A stretch of 48,288 bases of DNA from assembly GCF_900104395.1 (NCBI RefSeq), contig NZ_FMXX01000020.1, one strand, 5' to 3'. The notes under the pieces are model-generated. The model was not told the origin of the DNA, searched no databases, and saw nothing but the letters and a program-made list of their open reading frames with translations. How positions within the stretch are numbered: position 1 is the stretch's first letter; every line of letters begins with the position of its first letter. Made by a program: the position numbers and the translations under genes. Shown here piece by piece: positions 1 to 7,566 of the stretch. The DNA is from Fusobacterium_C necrophorum (GTDB taxonomy: Bacteria > Fusobacteriota > Fusobacteriia > Fusobacteriales > Fusobacteriaceae).

Positions 1-620
1 ACAGCTCTTTCCGGAGTTGGAATGTATTCGTCTACCGCCTTCATCAATTCCATAATTTTATCTACCCATTTTTGTTCTCCATTTAATGCTCCTAAAGATG
101 ATCCTGTTACAATTGGAATTTCATCTCCTGGGAATCCGTATTCGGATAACAATTCTCGTACTTCCATTTCTACCAATTCCAACAATTCTTCATCTTCTAC
201 CATATCCGCTTTATTCAAATATACTACGATGTATGGTACTCCTACTTGTCTTGATAATAGAATATGTTCTCTTGTTTGTGGCATCGGTCCGTCTGCTGCG
301 GATACGACTAAGATCGCTCCGTCCATTTGGGCTGCCCCTGTGATCATGTTCTTTACATAATCCGCGTGCCCTGGACAGTCTACGTGCGCATAGTGTCTTG
401 CTTCCGTTTCATATTCGATATGAGCGGTATTGATGGTAATTCCTCTTTCTTTTTCTTCCGGAGCTACGTCAATTTTGTCAAAATCTACTTTTTGTGCCAA
501 TCCTAAGTCAGATAACACTTTGGAAATTGCTGCTGTGGTAGTTGTCTTTCCATGGTCAACGTGTCCAATTGTTCCGATGTTTACATGCGGTTTACTTCTT
601 TCATATTTTTCTTTTGCCAT
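1..620 (-). CDS. tuf: Elongation factor Tu, N-terminal part (runs off the left edge)
   Basis: EF-Tu carries aminoacyl-tRNA to the ribosomal A site as a GTP complex. About 206 N-terminal residues are present, covering the whole GTPase core: the P-loop GHVDHGKTT near residues 19-27, the switch motif RGITIN, the G3 motif DCPGH and the G4 motif NKAD. The start is placed at 620 rather than at the in-frame ATG at 626. GGAGG lies only one base from the upstream ATG but seven bases from this one, which gives the usual product MAKEKYERSKPHVN. The gene follows tRNA-Thr, tRNA-Glu and tRNA-Tyr on the same strand, an arrangement like the E. coli tRNA-tufB operon. The C-terminal domains 2 and 3 lie outside the window. 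Confidence 0.97.
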   Translation of the reverse strand, partial: MAKEKYERSKPHVNIGTIGHVDHGKTTTTAAISKVLSDLGLAQKVDFDKIDVAPEEKERGITINTAHIEYETEARHYAHVDCPGHADYVKNMITGAAQMDGAILVVSAADGPMPQTREHILLSRQVGVPYIVVYLNKADMVEDEELLELVEMEVRELLSEYGFPGDEIPIVTGSSLGALNGEQKWVDKIMELMKAVDEYIPTPERA

Positions 621-667
621 TTTCATACCTCCAGTTTTTTTATTTTACATAGCTTAAAATTTATTTT

Positions 668-710
668 AAAAAAAAACCACACTTTAGCCTTCTCTTTCTG
701 CATCGTGTAG
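668..710 (-). terminator. Possible terminator or attenuator between tRNA-Tyr and tuf
   Basis: Read on the minus strand, CTACAC and GTGTGG can form a six-pair stem (one G-T pair) around a loop of about 22 bases, followed at once by a run of nine T. The loop is long and the stem short, so strength is uncertain. Its place between a tRNA and tuf would let part of the transcripts stop and part read through into tuf. Confidence 0.45.
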
Positions 711-717
711 TAAATAG

Positions 718-802
718 TGGTGGTGAGGGAAGGATTCGAACCTTCGAAGGCAGAGCCGTCAGATTTACAGTCTGATCCCTTTGGCCGCTCGGGAACCTCA
801 CC
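718..802 (-). tRNA. tRNA-Tyr (anticodon GTA)
   Basis: Cloverleaf with acceptor stem GGTGAGG/CCTCACC, long variable arm as expected for bacterial tRNA-Tyr, T-loop GGTTCGAATCC and encoded CCA end. The anticodon loop reads CTGTAAA, giving GTA. It is the last of three tRNAs before tuf. Confidence 0.96.
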
Positions 803-819
803 TCTTTATTATATTGTAG

Positions 820-894
820 TGGTACCCCGTAGGGGAATTGAACCCCTGTTTCCAGAGTGAAAATCTGATGTCCTAACCACTGAACGAACGGGGC
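820..894 (-). tRNA. tRNA-Glu (anticodon TTC)
   Basis: The acceptor stem GCCCCGT pairs with ACGGGGT. T-loop GGTTCAATTCC, anticodon loop with TTC, CCA encoded. It lies 17 bases downstream of tRNA-Tyr on the map and is transcribed before it. Confidence 0.96.
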
Positions 895-898
895 ACTC

Positions 899-974
<76 letters not shown>

Positions 975-1001
975 ATTTTTGTGTCTCTCAGGACAAGTAT
1001 T

Positions 1002-1030
1002 ATTCTACACGAATTCCTCTATTTTGTCAA
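1002..1030 (-). promoter_or_regulatory. Promoter of the tRNA-Thr-Glu-Tyr-(tuf) unit
   Basis: On the minus strand a perfect -35 box TTGACA (1025-1030) is followed after 17 bases by TAGAAT (1002-1007). The first tRNA begins 27 bases past the -10 box. This is one of the best sigma-70 type promoters in the window, as expected for stable RNA genes. Confidence 0.8.
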
Positions 1031-1079
1031 ACATTTTTTATAATTTTTTTTAAAATCTTTTCGACTTTCTTTTTTCTAT

Positions 1080-1904
1080 TTATTTATATAGACTTTTTAT
1101 TTCTTCCTCGCTATACTTCCTCCTTTCCTGCATCGCTTTGAGTCTATCCTCATTTTCCTCTATCTTCTTTCTTGTTGTAAATGTTTCGATGATTTCCACC
1201 GACCTGACTCCCTGTTCTTCCAAGTATTTCTTGATTTCTAGCAGTCTTGGATAAGTGACCGGTTTTACCCAAGCTTCCGTTCCCAGTCTGTCCAGAGAAT
1301 TCAGCTGTAACTTTCGATAGGATAAGGTTTTTACAAAGTCCGCATATTCTTTTAAATCCTCCAAGGAAGTGTTGATTCCCTCAATCAAAAACAATTCCAA
1401 ATCAATCTCTCCCTGAAATCGCGAAGATAATTTTCGCAATCCTTCCAGCAACAGTTCTATTCGGTATCCTGGATAGGCTCTTCCTATTTTGTCAAAAACC
1501 TCTTGTTTCACGGTATGCAAACTCGGCATAAGGAGATCCGCCTCTTGAATCTCTTCCAACACATCTTCCCGATACAATAGTAAAGAGTTGGTAATCACCG
1601 CTATTTTTACGGAATAATGCTGCTTAATATAGCGGATAATCTTTCCCAAATCCAAGCTCAATGTCGGCTCTCCGCTTCCGGAAAAGGTAACATAATCGGG
1701 CTTCACCTGTTGAAGTGCCTCTTCCAGCTCCTGTTTAAAGTCCTCAAAAGAAATGAAATGTTTTCTTTCTACTGTCCAATCTTTCGTGGGACCGCATTCA
1801 CAAAAAACACAATTCAAATTACAACTCTTCGGAATTACAATGTCCATTCCCAAAGAAATTCCCAATCTTCTTGAGGGAACCGGACCAAACACATATCTAG
1901 CCAT
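1080..1904 (-). CDS. Radical SAM protein of the COG0731 (TYW1-related) family
   Basis: 274 residues. The N-terminus GPVPSRRLGISLG is the hallmark of this family. Cys28, Cys32 and Cys35 form the CX3CX2C motif that binds a 4Fe-4S cluster, and GSGEPT at 76-81 is the SAM-binding motif. Members are distant relatives of the archaeal wybutosine enzyme TYW1, but the bacterial proteins have no assigned reaction known to me, so the substrate is left open. The last 40 residues are charged and probably helical. It starts 29 bases after gpmA with an AAGGAAGG ribosome site and is followed by the tRNA-Thr promoter. It sits between two tRNA arrays, which may be chance. Confidence 0.85.
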   Translation of the reverse strand: MARYVFGPVPSRRLGISLGMDIVIPKSCNLNCVFCECGPTKDWTVERKHFISFEDFKQELEEALQQVKPDYVTFSGSGEPTLSLDLGKIIRYIKQHYSVKIAVITNSLLLYREDVLEEIQEADLLMPSLHTVKQEVFDKIGRAYPGYRIELLLEGLRKLSSRFQGEIDLELFLIEGINTSLEDLKEYADFVKTLSYRKLQLNSLDRLGTEAWVKPVTYPRLLEIKKYLEEQGVRSVEIIETFTTRKKIEENEDRLKAMQERRKYSEEEIKSLYK

Positions 1905-1933
1905 TTTTCCTTCCTTTCCTAAACTATAGGGTG

Positions 1934-2626
1934 TTATTCCTCAAAAAACTTCGGTACTGCTGTAATTTTTAACTCTTCTGTGATTTCAAAAACCAAAGGC
2001 TTTCCTGTTGGCAAATTCAGCTCCATAATTTTTTCATCACTAATTTCCAATAAATGTTTCACCAAAGCTCGCAGGCTGTTTCCATGAGCAACGATTAAAA
2101 TATTTTTTCCTTTTCGGATTTCGGGAGAAATATTCTCATTCCAATAAGGAAGCACCCTTGCAATCGTATCCTTCAAACTTTCTGCCAAAGGAATTTCGCT
2201 ATCCTTTAACTCTTTGTATTTTGGATCCTTTCTTGCAGATCTTTCATCTTCCTTGTCCATGGCAGGAGGCTGAATATCAAAGCTTCGTCTCCAAATATGT
2301 ACCTGCTCTTCTCCATATTTTTTTGCAGTTTCCGCCTTATTCAAACCTTGCAAAGCTCCATAGTGTCTTTCGTTTAATTTCCAAGTTTTCAACACCGGTA
2401 AATAGAGCATATCCAATTCTTCCAAAATATATTGCAAGGTTTTAATCGCCCTTTTTTGATAAGAAGTAAAACAAAGGTCTAAATTGATCTTCTGAGATAA
2501 TAAAGCTTTTCCGGCATCTTTTGCTTCTCGAATTCCCATCTCCGACAGATCTACATCCACCCAGCCTGTAAAACGATTTTGCAAATTCCATTCGCTCTGT
2601 CCATGTCTTACCAATACTAATTTCAT
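1934..2626 (-). CDS. gpmA: 2,3-bisphosphoglycerate-dependent phosphoglycerate mutase
   Basis: Interconverts 3- and 2-phosphoglycerate in glycolysis, using a phosphohistidine. The N-terminal LVRHGQSEWN carries the catalytic His8. RFTGWVDVDLS and the LNERHYGALQG block (active-site Glu and Arg) follow, and the second histidine is in VAHGNSLRALVKHL. At 230 residues it has the normal length for the dPGM family. A clear AGGAGG lies six bases before the ATG. It is downstream of the Val-Asp-Phe-Cys tRNA array, with about 110 bases between and no clear promoter of its own, so read-through from the tRNA promoter is possible. Confidence 0.96.
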   Translation of the reverse strand: MKLVLVRHGQSEWNLQNRFTGWVDVDLSEMGIREAKDAGKALLSQKINLDLCFTSYQKRAIKTLQYILEELDMLYLPVLKTWKLNERHYGALQGLNKAETAKKYGEEQVHIWRRSFDIQPPAMDKEDERSARKDPKYKELKDSEIPLAESLKDTIARVLPYWNENISPEIRKGKNILIVAHGNSLRALVKHLLEISDEKIMELNLPTGKPLVFEITEELKITAVPKFFEE

Positions 2627-2739
2627 ACTTTCCTCCTATTTTTTAGATCTTATTCTCTTTTCATCCAGCTCTTTCTTCCAAAAAACAAAAAAACTCTATC
2701 TTACTCTTTCCAAATAAAATAAAGTTCTCACTACGAAAA

Positions 2740-2813
2740 TGGAGGCGACGACCAGATTTGAACTGGTGATGGAGATTTTGCAGACCTCTGCCTTACCGCT
2801 TGGCGACGTCGCC
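2740..2813 (-). tRNA. tRNA-Cys (anticodon GCA)
   Basis: Acceptor stem GGCGACG/CGTCGCC, discriminator T as usual for tRNA-Cys, anticodon loop CTGCAAA giving GCA, CCA encoded. Last tRNA of the four-gene array. Confidence 0.95.
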
Positions 2814-2827
2814 ACTATGATATAAAG

Positions 2828-2903
2828 TGGTGCCCAGAGGCGGAATCGAACCACCGACACGGGGATTTTCAGTCCCCTGCTCTACCGACTGAGCTATCTG
2901 GGC
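2828..2903 (-). tRNA. tRNA-Phe (anticodon GAA)
   Basis: Acceptor stem GCCCAGA/TCTGGGC, D-arm AGCTCAGTCGGTAGAGCA, anticodon loop CTGAAAA giving GAA, T-arm GGTTCGATTCC, CCA encoded. Confidence 0.96.
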
Positions 2904-2907
2904 ATCA

Positions 2908-2985
2908 TGGCGGGAGTGACGAGGCTCGAACTCGCGACCTCCTGCGTGACAGGCAGGCGCTCTAACCAAACTGAGCTACACCCCC
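2908..2985 (-). tRNA. tRNA-Asp (anticodon GTC)
   Basis: The acceptor stem GGGGGTG pairs with CACTCCC (one G-T pair). Discriminator G, anticodon loop CTGTCAC giving GTC, CCA encoded. Only four bases separate it from tRNA-Phe. Confidence 0.96.
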
Positions 2986-2991
2986 ATTATA

Positions 2992-3067
2992 TGGTGGTCG
3001 CAATAGGACTCGAACCTATGACCCTCTGCTTGTAAGGCAGATGCTCTCCCAACTGAGCTATGCGACC
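2992..3067 (-). tRNA. tRNA-Val (anticodon TAC)
   Basis: Acceptor stem GGTCGCA/TGCGACC, D-arm AGCTCAGTTGGGAGAGCA, anticodon loop CTTACAA giving TAC, T-arm GGTTCGAGTCC, CCA encoded. First tRNA of the array, 11 bases past the -10 box at 3079-3084. Confidence 0.96.
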
Positions 3068-3078
3068 GATACCTTTGT

Positions 3079-3107
3079 AGTATACACCATTTTCCTGTTT
3101 AATGCAA
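3079..3107 (-). promoter_or_regulatory. Promoter of the tRNA-Val-Asp-Phe-Cys array
   Basis: On the minus strand TTGCAT (3102-3107), a 17-base spacer and TATACT (3079-3084). The site lies between the holB stop and the 5' end of tRNA-Val. Confidence 0.75.
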
Positions 3108-3114
3108 GTTTTTT

Positions 3115-3987
3115 TTATTTTAAAAATAAATTCGCAAACAAGACTTTATTATTTATTGGAAAATTTAACATTTTCGAAAGCAATAACTTTTCTTCTATCT
3201 TCCCCTGATATCGATCTTGCAACAAACAATAATGAAACAAGCGGGCAAAATCTTTTCTTTCACAAGGGCTGTTAACCAACTCTTCGACAAACCATAGTAC
3301 CTCAGCGACACTGATATTCTCTTTGACTTCCAGAAAATCAATCAAAGACCGGTATACTTTGACCTTAGAAGAAAGCTGCTTTGTGTCCATATACTCCTTG
3401 ATATTTTTCTGAATGTTCTTATACGATTGATGTTCTTTCCAATCCAATTTTTCTTCCAAACACTGCAAAATATCCTGTTCATTTCCTTCAAAAAATTCAT
3501 AACACTCCTTACTTACTCCCAATTCTTGATACCCTGCTCTCGGAACAAATACCTGAATCGAACGGGAACGAATTGTGGATAAAATATTCTTTCTCGTTGT
3601 CCATAATAGAAAAAAGGTATTCTCTCCGGGTTCCTCAATGGATTTTAGTAAGGCATTGGCACTCTCTTTTCGTAAATCTTGAATATTTGGCAAAATAAAA
3701 ATTTTTCGCTCTCCCTCATAGGAGCTTTCATGAAAACTGCTTTCCGCTTCTCGAATGCTCTCTATATCTAAGTCTTCCAATACATGCACATCGGCATAGA
3801 CTCCTTTTTGAATTCGCCGGCAAACAGGACAGGAATCACAATAGTAATCTTCTTCTTCAACACAACAAAGAGCCTTGGCAAAGGAAAGCACGGCTTTTTT
3901 CAGACGGGAGCTATCTTCTCCGTAAAATAAATAAGTCCCTGATTTTTTCTTTTTTTGAATATCCTTTCGAATCCATTCTTCTAACAT
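3115..3987 (-). CDS. holB: DNA polymerase III delta' subunit (clamp loader)
   Basis: A 290-residue AAA+ clamp-loader subunit that helps load the beta clamp onto DNA. A zinc-binding cysteine group (CC...CDSCPVC, about residues 41-58) sits in the ATPase domain as in DnaX and delta'. The conserved ANALLKSIEEPGENTFFLL block follows. The P-loop is degenerate (GEDSSRLK instead of GXXXXGKT), which fits delta' and not the ATP-hydrolysing DnaX. The start overlaps the mreB stop by one base (TAATG), suggesting coupled translation. It is the last gene of the mutS2-to-holB run. Confidence 0.88.
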   Translation of the reverse strand: MLEEWIRKDIQKKKKSGTYLFYGEDSSRLKKAVLSFAKALCCVEEEDYYCDSCPVCRRIQKGVYADVHVLEDLDIESIREAESSFHESSYEGERKIFILPNIQDLRKESANALLKSIEEPGENTFFLLWTTRKNILSTIRSRSIQVFVPRAGYQELGVSKECYEFFEGNEQDILQCLEEKLDWKEHQSYKNIQKNIKEYMDTKQLSSKVKVYRSLIDFLEVKENISVAEVLWFVEELVNSPCERKDFARLFHYCLLQDRYQGKIEEKLLLSKMLNFPINNKVLFANLFLK

Positions 3988-5009
3988 TATCTTTCAGCCT
4001 TTTCAATTTTTCTTAGTACCTTCACTTGCTCCAAAGCTAAACCGGAACCTCTTACAACACTTTCCAAAGGAGTTTCTGCCAAGGTTACTTTCAAATTGGT
4101 ATATTTTTCCACCATTTCTGGAAAATTACGAATTAAAGAACCCCCTCCTGTCATAACCATTCCTTTGTTAACAATATCGGAAGCCAGTTCCGGTGGAGTT
4201 TGTTCCAAGACACTTCTAATACATCTTACAATTTCCATCAAAGATTCTGTAATTGCTTCTCGAATTTCTTCGGACGTAATACTCACTGTTTTTGGGAGTC
4301 CCATCATCAAATCTCTTCCTTTGACTTCCATCGTTTCTTCTTCCTCTAAAGGCAAGGCAGTTCCAATTTTGATTTTAATTTCTTCCGCCGTCTTATCTCC
4401 AATCAGTAAATTATGAGTTTTTTTGATATATTTAATAATACTTGCATCAAAATTATTTCCGGCAATCCGAATAGTTTTACTTGCAACCGTTCCTCCCAAA
4501 GAAATGACTGCAATATCCGTAGATCCCCCTCCAATATCGATAATCATATTTCCTTCTGAAGCCGAAATGTCCATACCTGCTCCTAAAGCAGCTGCTCTTG
4601 CTTCTTCAATCAAATAAGCCCTTTTTGCCCCGGCAGAAATAGTTGCCTCTAAAACAGCTCTTTTTTCTACTCCTGTAATGTCTACAGGAACACAAATCAT
4701 AATCTCCGGCATAAAGAAACTGTAAGAGCCGAATACCTTTTTAATGAAATATTTAATCATCGCCTCTGTAATATCATAATCTGCAATGACTCCTTCACTT
4801 AAAGGTCTTACTGCTACAATACTGTCCGGTGTTTTCCCCAACATTTCCTTTGCTTTGTTTCCCACCGCCAATATTTTTTTAGTTTCTCTTTCCACTGCCA
4901 CCACAGAAGGTTCATTCAAAACGATCCTTTTATGTTTTTTACTATATACCAAAGTATTTGCCGTTCCTAAGTCAATTCCCAATCCTCGATTCAATTTAAA
5001 GAATGCCAT
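3987..5009 (-). CDS. mreB: Rod shape-determining protein MreB
   Basis: A bacterial actin that forms membrane-bound filaments and guides lateral cell-wall synthesis. The 340 residues show the actin-fold phosphate loops: GIDLGTANTLVY near residue 11, DIGGGSTDIAV near 158 and TGGGSLIRNFP in the last quarter, plus EEARAAALGAGMDI. No mreC or mreD follows. The next gene is holB, so mreB is separated here from its usual partners. The gene overlaps the end of mrnC by 19 bases and has GGAG ahead of its ATG. Confidence 0.95.
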   Translation of the reverse strand: MAFFKLNRGLGIDLGTANTLVYSKKHKRIVLNEPSVVAVERETKKILAVGNKAKEMLGKTPDSIVAVRPLSEGVIADYDITEAMIKYFIKKVFGSYSFFMPEIMICVPVDITGVEKRAVLEATISAGAKRAYLIEEARAAALGAGMDISASEGNMIIDIGGGSTDIAVISLGGTVASKTIRIAGNNFDASIIKYIKKTHNLLIGDKTAEEIKIKIGTALPLEEEETMEVKGRDLMMGLPKTVSITSEEIREAITESLMEIVRCIRSVLEQTPPELASDIVNKGMVMTGGGSLIRNFPEMVEKYTNLKVTLAETPLESVVRGSGLALEQVKVLRKIEKAER

Positions 5010-5398
5010 TCTTTTTCTCCTTTATTCTTTTCTAATATCCTGTTTCTAAAATTTTCTATTTTTTCCAGATTTCCCTGTAGAAACCAAGCTCCAATGATTG
5101 CTTCAAAGCCTGTCGCTTCCCGATATTCCTGATTACTGCAGCTCTTAGGAAAACTTCGAATCCCTGCATTTTTTGCTCTTCTCATAATTGCTTTTTCTTC
5201 TTCTGAAAGCTCCACACTTAATATTTGATAATAGCGGCTCTGAGCTTTTGCATTGACAAACTGCTTCACCTGATAGTTCAAATGTGAAATATGAAAGCCT
5301 TTCTTTACCCAGTATAAGCGTATTTGTGTTTCCCACACGGTATCTCCCAGATAGGCCAAAGCCAGCCCGCTCATTTCACGAACATCTATACTCTCCAT
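4991..5398 (-). CDS. mrnC: Mini-ribonuclease III
   Basis: Mini-III is an RNase III-like nuclease without the double-stranded RNA-binding domain. In Bacillus it matures the ends of 23S rRNA. The 135 residues are one RNase III domain: LALAYLGDTVWE carries the catalytic Asp, and EEYREATGFEAIIG-like sequence near residue 100 carries the second acidic cluster. It overlaps the end of cysS by 13 bases and the start of mreB by 19. In Firmicutes mrnC also sits directly after cysS, so the position supports the call. Confidence 0.9.
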   Translation of the reverse strand: MESIDVREMSGLALAYLGDTVWETQIRLYWVKKGFHISHLNYQVKQFVNAKAQSRYYQILSVELSEEEKAIMRRAKNAGIRSFPKSCSNQEYREATGFEAIIGAWFLQGNLEKIENFRNRILEKNKGEKEWHSLN

Positions 5399-6807
5399 GT
5401 GGTACTGTCCTTTCCATCTTTGATTTGAATTCCCAACTCCGCCAATCGATCTCGAATTCGATCTGACAATTCCCAGTTTTTTGCAGCTCTTGCTTCCCTA
5501 CGAAGCTCCAAAATAAATTCCACTAAATCTACGGTCAAATTCTCCACCTTTGTTTCCACTTCCACTGCAATTCCCAAAACATCGTACAGAATATGATACA
5601 GATAAGTCGCTGTCTTCTTTAGAACTTCGTATCCCCCTTGATTATAAGGGCTATCCAAAGTTTTATTCAATTCTCGAACCAACTCGAAAAGCACTCCGAT
5701 GGCTTGAGCCGTATTGAAATCCTCGTCCATGGCTTCGATAAATTTTTCTTCCGTATCTTTCAGAACTTTTTTCAACTCCTCTCCCGAATTTCCTTGAGGA
5801 TCAATTTTATGTTCCGAAATTTCATGCACACGAATCAAAGAATTTTCCATTCTTTCCAAGGCAATCTTTGCCTGATTTAGTTCTGTATCCGAGAAATTCA
5901 TCGGTTTTCGATAGTGAGCACTCAACATAAAGAATCGAATGACTTTTCCGGAAAAATGTTTTAAAATATCCCGTAATAAGACAAAATTTCCCAAAGATTT
6001 TGACATCTTCACTCCGTCAATATTGATATATCCGTTGTGCATCCAATACTTTGCAAAACTTCCCCCGCAAGAACACTTCGACTGTGCAATTTCGTTTTCA
6101 TGATGTGGAAAAATCAAATCCTGTCCTCCTCCATGAATATCAAAACTGTTTCCAAAATATTTATTCGACATGGCGGAACATTCAATATGCCAACCCGGTC
6201 TTCCCTTCCCCCATGGAGAATCCCAATGAGGTTCTCCCGGCTTGGAAGCCTTCCATAGCGCAAAATCCAAAGGAGACTCTTTTAGCTCCGTCACTTCAAT
6301 TCTGGCACCACTTTGTAAATCTTCTATTTTTTGCTTTGATAAAGCTCCGTATTCCTCATGATAGGTGGAAACTCGAAAATAGACATCTCCATTTGCCTCA
6401 TAGGCATGCCCTTTGTCAATTAGGCTTTGAATCATATCTATCATTTCCTGAATATGTTCCGTCGCCTTGGGACGAAGCATCCCCTCTTCTTTGATGTGCA
6501 AACATTTCATGTCTTCCAAATAAGCTTCAATATAGCGATGAGCTATTTCCTCCACCGTGCTTCCTTCTTCGTTTGCTCGTTTGATCATTTTATCATCCAC
6601 ATCCGTAAAATTTTGAACATACTTTACTTGATACCCTCGATATTCAAAATATCTCCTTACGGTATCAAACACAATAGCCGGTCTTGCATTTCCGATATGA
6701 ATATAGTTATATACGGTCGGTCCACACACATACATAGATACTTCTTTTTCTTTTCGAGGAACGAAGGTATCCAAAGCTGCACTCAGGGTATTGTATATTT
6801 TTATCAT
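5386..6807 (-). CDS. cysS: Cysteinyl-tRNA synthetase
   Basis: A class I synthetase that attaches cysteine to tRNA-Cys. The zinc ligand Cys lies in MYVCGPTVYNYIHIGNARP, which also holds the HIGH-type motif HIGN. WHIECS and HHENEIAQS follow, and KMSKSLGN is the second ATP-binding signature. The length of 473 residues is normal. An in-frame ATG 30 bases upstream (6837) exists, but AGGAGG lies six bases before the ATG at 6807 and the family starts at MIKIYNTLS, so 6807 is preferred. Gap of 60 bases to ispD. Confidence 0.96.
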   Translation of the reverse strand: MIKIYNTLSAALDTFVPRKEKEVSMYVCGPTVYNYIHIGNARPAIVFDTVRRYFEYRGYQVKYVQNFTDVDDKMIKRANEEGSTVEEIAHRYIEAYLEDMKCLHIKEEGMLRPKATEHIQEMIDMIQSLIDKGHAYEANGDVYFRVSTYHEEYGALSKQKIEDLQSGARIEVTELKESPLDFALWKASKPGEPHWDSPWGKGRPGWHIECSAMSNKYFGNSFDIHGGGQDLIFPHHENEIAQSKCSCGGSFAKYWMHNGYINIDGVKMSKSLGNFVLLRDILKHFSGKVIRFFMLSAHYRKPMNFSDTELNQAKIALERMENSLIRVHEISEHKIDPQGNSGEELKKVLKDTEEKFIEAMDEDFNTAQAIGVLFELVRELNKTLDSPYNQGGYEVLKKTATYLYHILYDVLGIAVEVETKVENLTVDLVEFILELRREARAAKNWELSDRIRDRLAELGIQIKDGKDSTTWRV

Positions 6808-6867
6808 AATTTTCCTCCTAAATTTCTGTTTTTCCATTTTTATTGTATCATTTTCTGATAACTTTGA

Positions 6868-7566
6868 CTAGCGATTTAACATTTTTAAATCCTCCGGAGT
6901 TGTCAGCTTGATATTGTCATAATCTCCCCTGATTATCTTGACGGAATATCCCAATCTTTCTACAAGAGAAGCATCATCCGTTCCGAAAAATTTATCCTTA
7001 TAGGCTTGCTCATAGGCTTCCTGTAAAATTTCTTTTGGAAATGCTTGGGGAGTATGGGCTGCAAATAACGTATTTCTGTCCGGAGTCTTTTGTACCAAGC
7101 CCTCTTCCGAAATTTGTTTTATGGTGTCTTTCACGGCAACCCCGACCACGGCTCCCGCATATCCTTCCTGCAACACTTCATAAGTCTCCCTCAAATATCT
7201 TTCTTTACAAAAGGGTCTCACAGCATCCTGCACGATAATATACTCCATCTCCTCTCCGACTTTCTCCAAGGCGGCATAAATGGAATCCTGTCTCTCCTTC
7301 CCTCCGACTGCCACACACTTCAACTTATGAATTCCCGCTTCTTGACAAAGCTTTGTAATATATTCCACATATTCTTTTTGACTGACAATAATAATTTCAT
7401 CAACATATTCCGACTTCTCCGCACAGATCAGAGGTCTTAAAAAAAGTGCCCTACCCTGATACTCCAAAAACTGCTTCGGATAATCCAATTGCATTCGTTT
7501 TCCCATGCCTGCACAGGCTAGAATAAAACTGCTCTTCTTCCTTATTTTAGAGTTACCACCGTACAT
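6868..7566 (-). CDS. ispD: 2-C-methyl-D-erythritol 4-phosphate cytidylyltransferase
   Basis: Third step of the MEP isoprenoid pathway: it joins CTP and methylerythritol phosphate. The nucleotide-binding loop reads ILACAGMGKRM, followed by DYPKQFLEYQG. VQDAVRPF, the RNTLFAAHTPQAF region and DDASLVERLG are the usual family blocks. The length of 232 residues is normal. The start overlaps the end of mutS2 by 25 bases, with GGAGG six bases upstream. The first 11 residues are a short family-variable lead. Confidence 0.95.
   Translation of the reverse strand: MYGGNSKIRKKSSFILACAGMGKRMQLDYPKQFLEYQGRALFLRPLICAEKSEYVDEIIIVSQKEYVEYITKLCQEAGIHKLKCVAVGGKERQDSIYAALEKVGEEMEYIIVQDAVRPFCKERYLRETYEVLQEGYAGAVVGVAVKDTIKQISEEGLVQKTPDRNTLFAAHTPQAFPKEILQEAYEQAYKDKFFGTDDASLVERLGYSVKIIRGDYDNIKLTTPEDLKMLNR

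Noticed and set aside
6051..6494. Plus-strand open frame of 147 codons within cysS
   Set aside because: Shadow of the conserved synthetase core, no independent signal.
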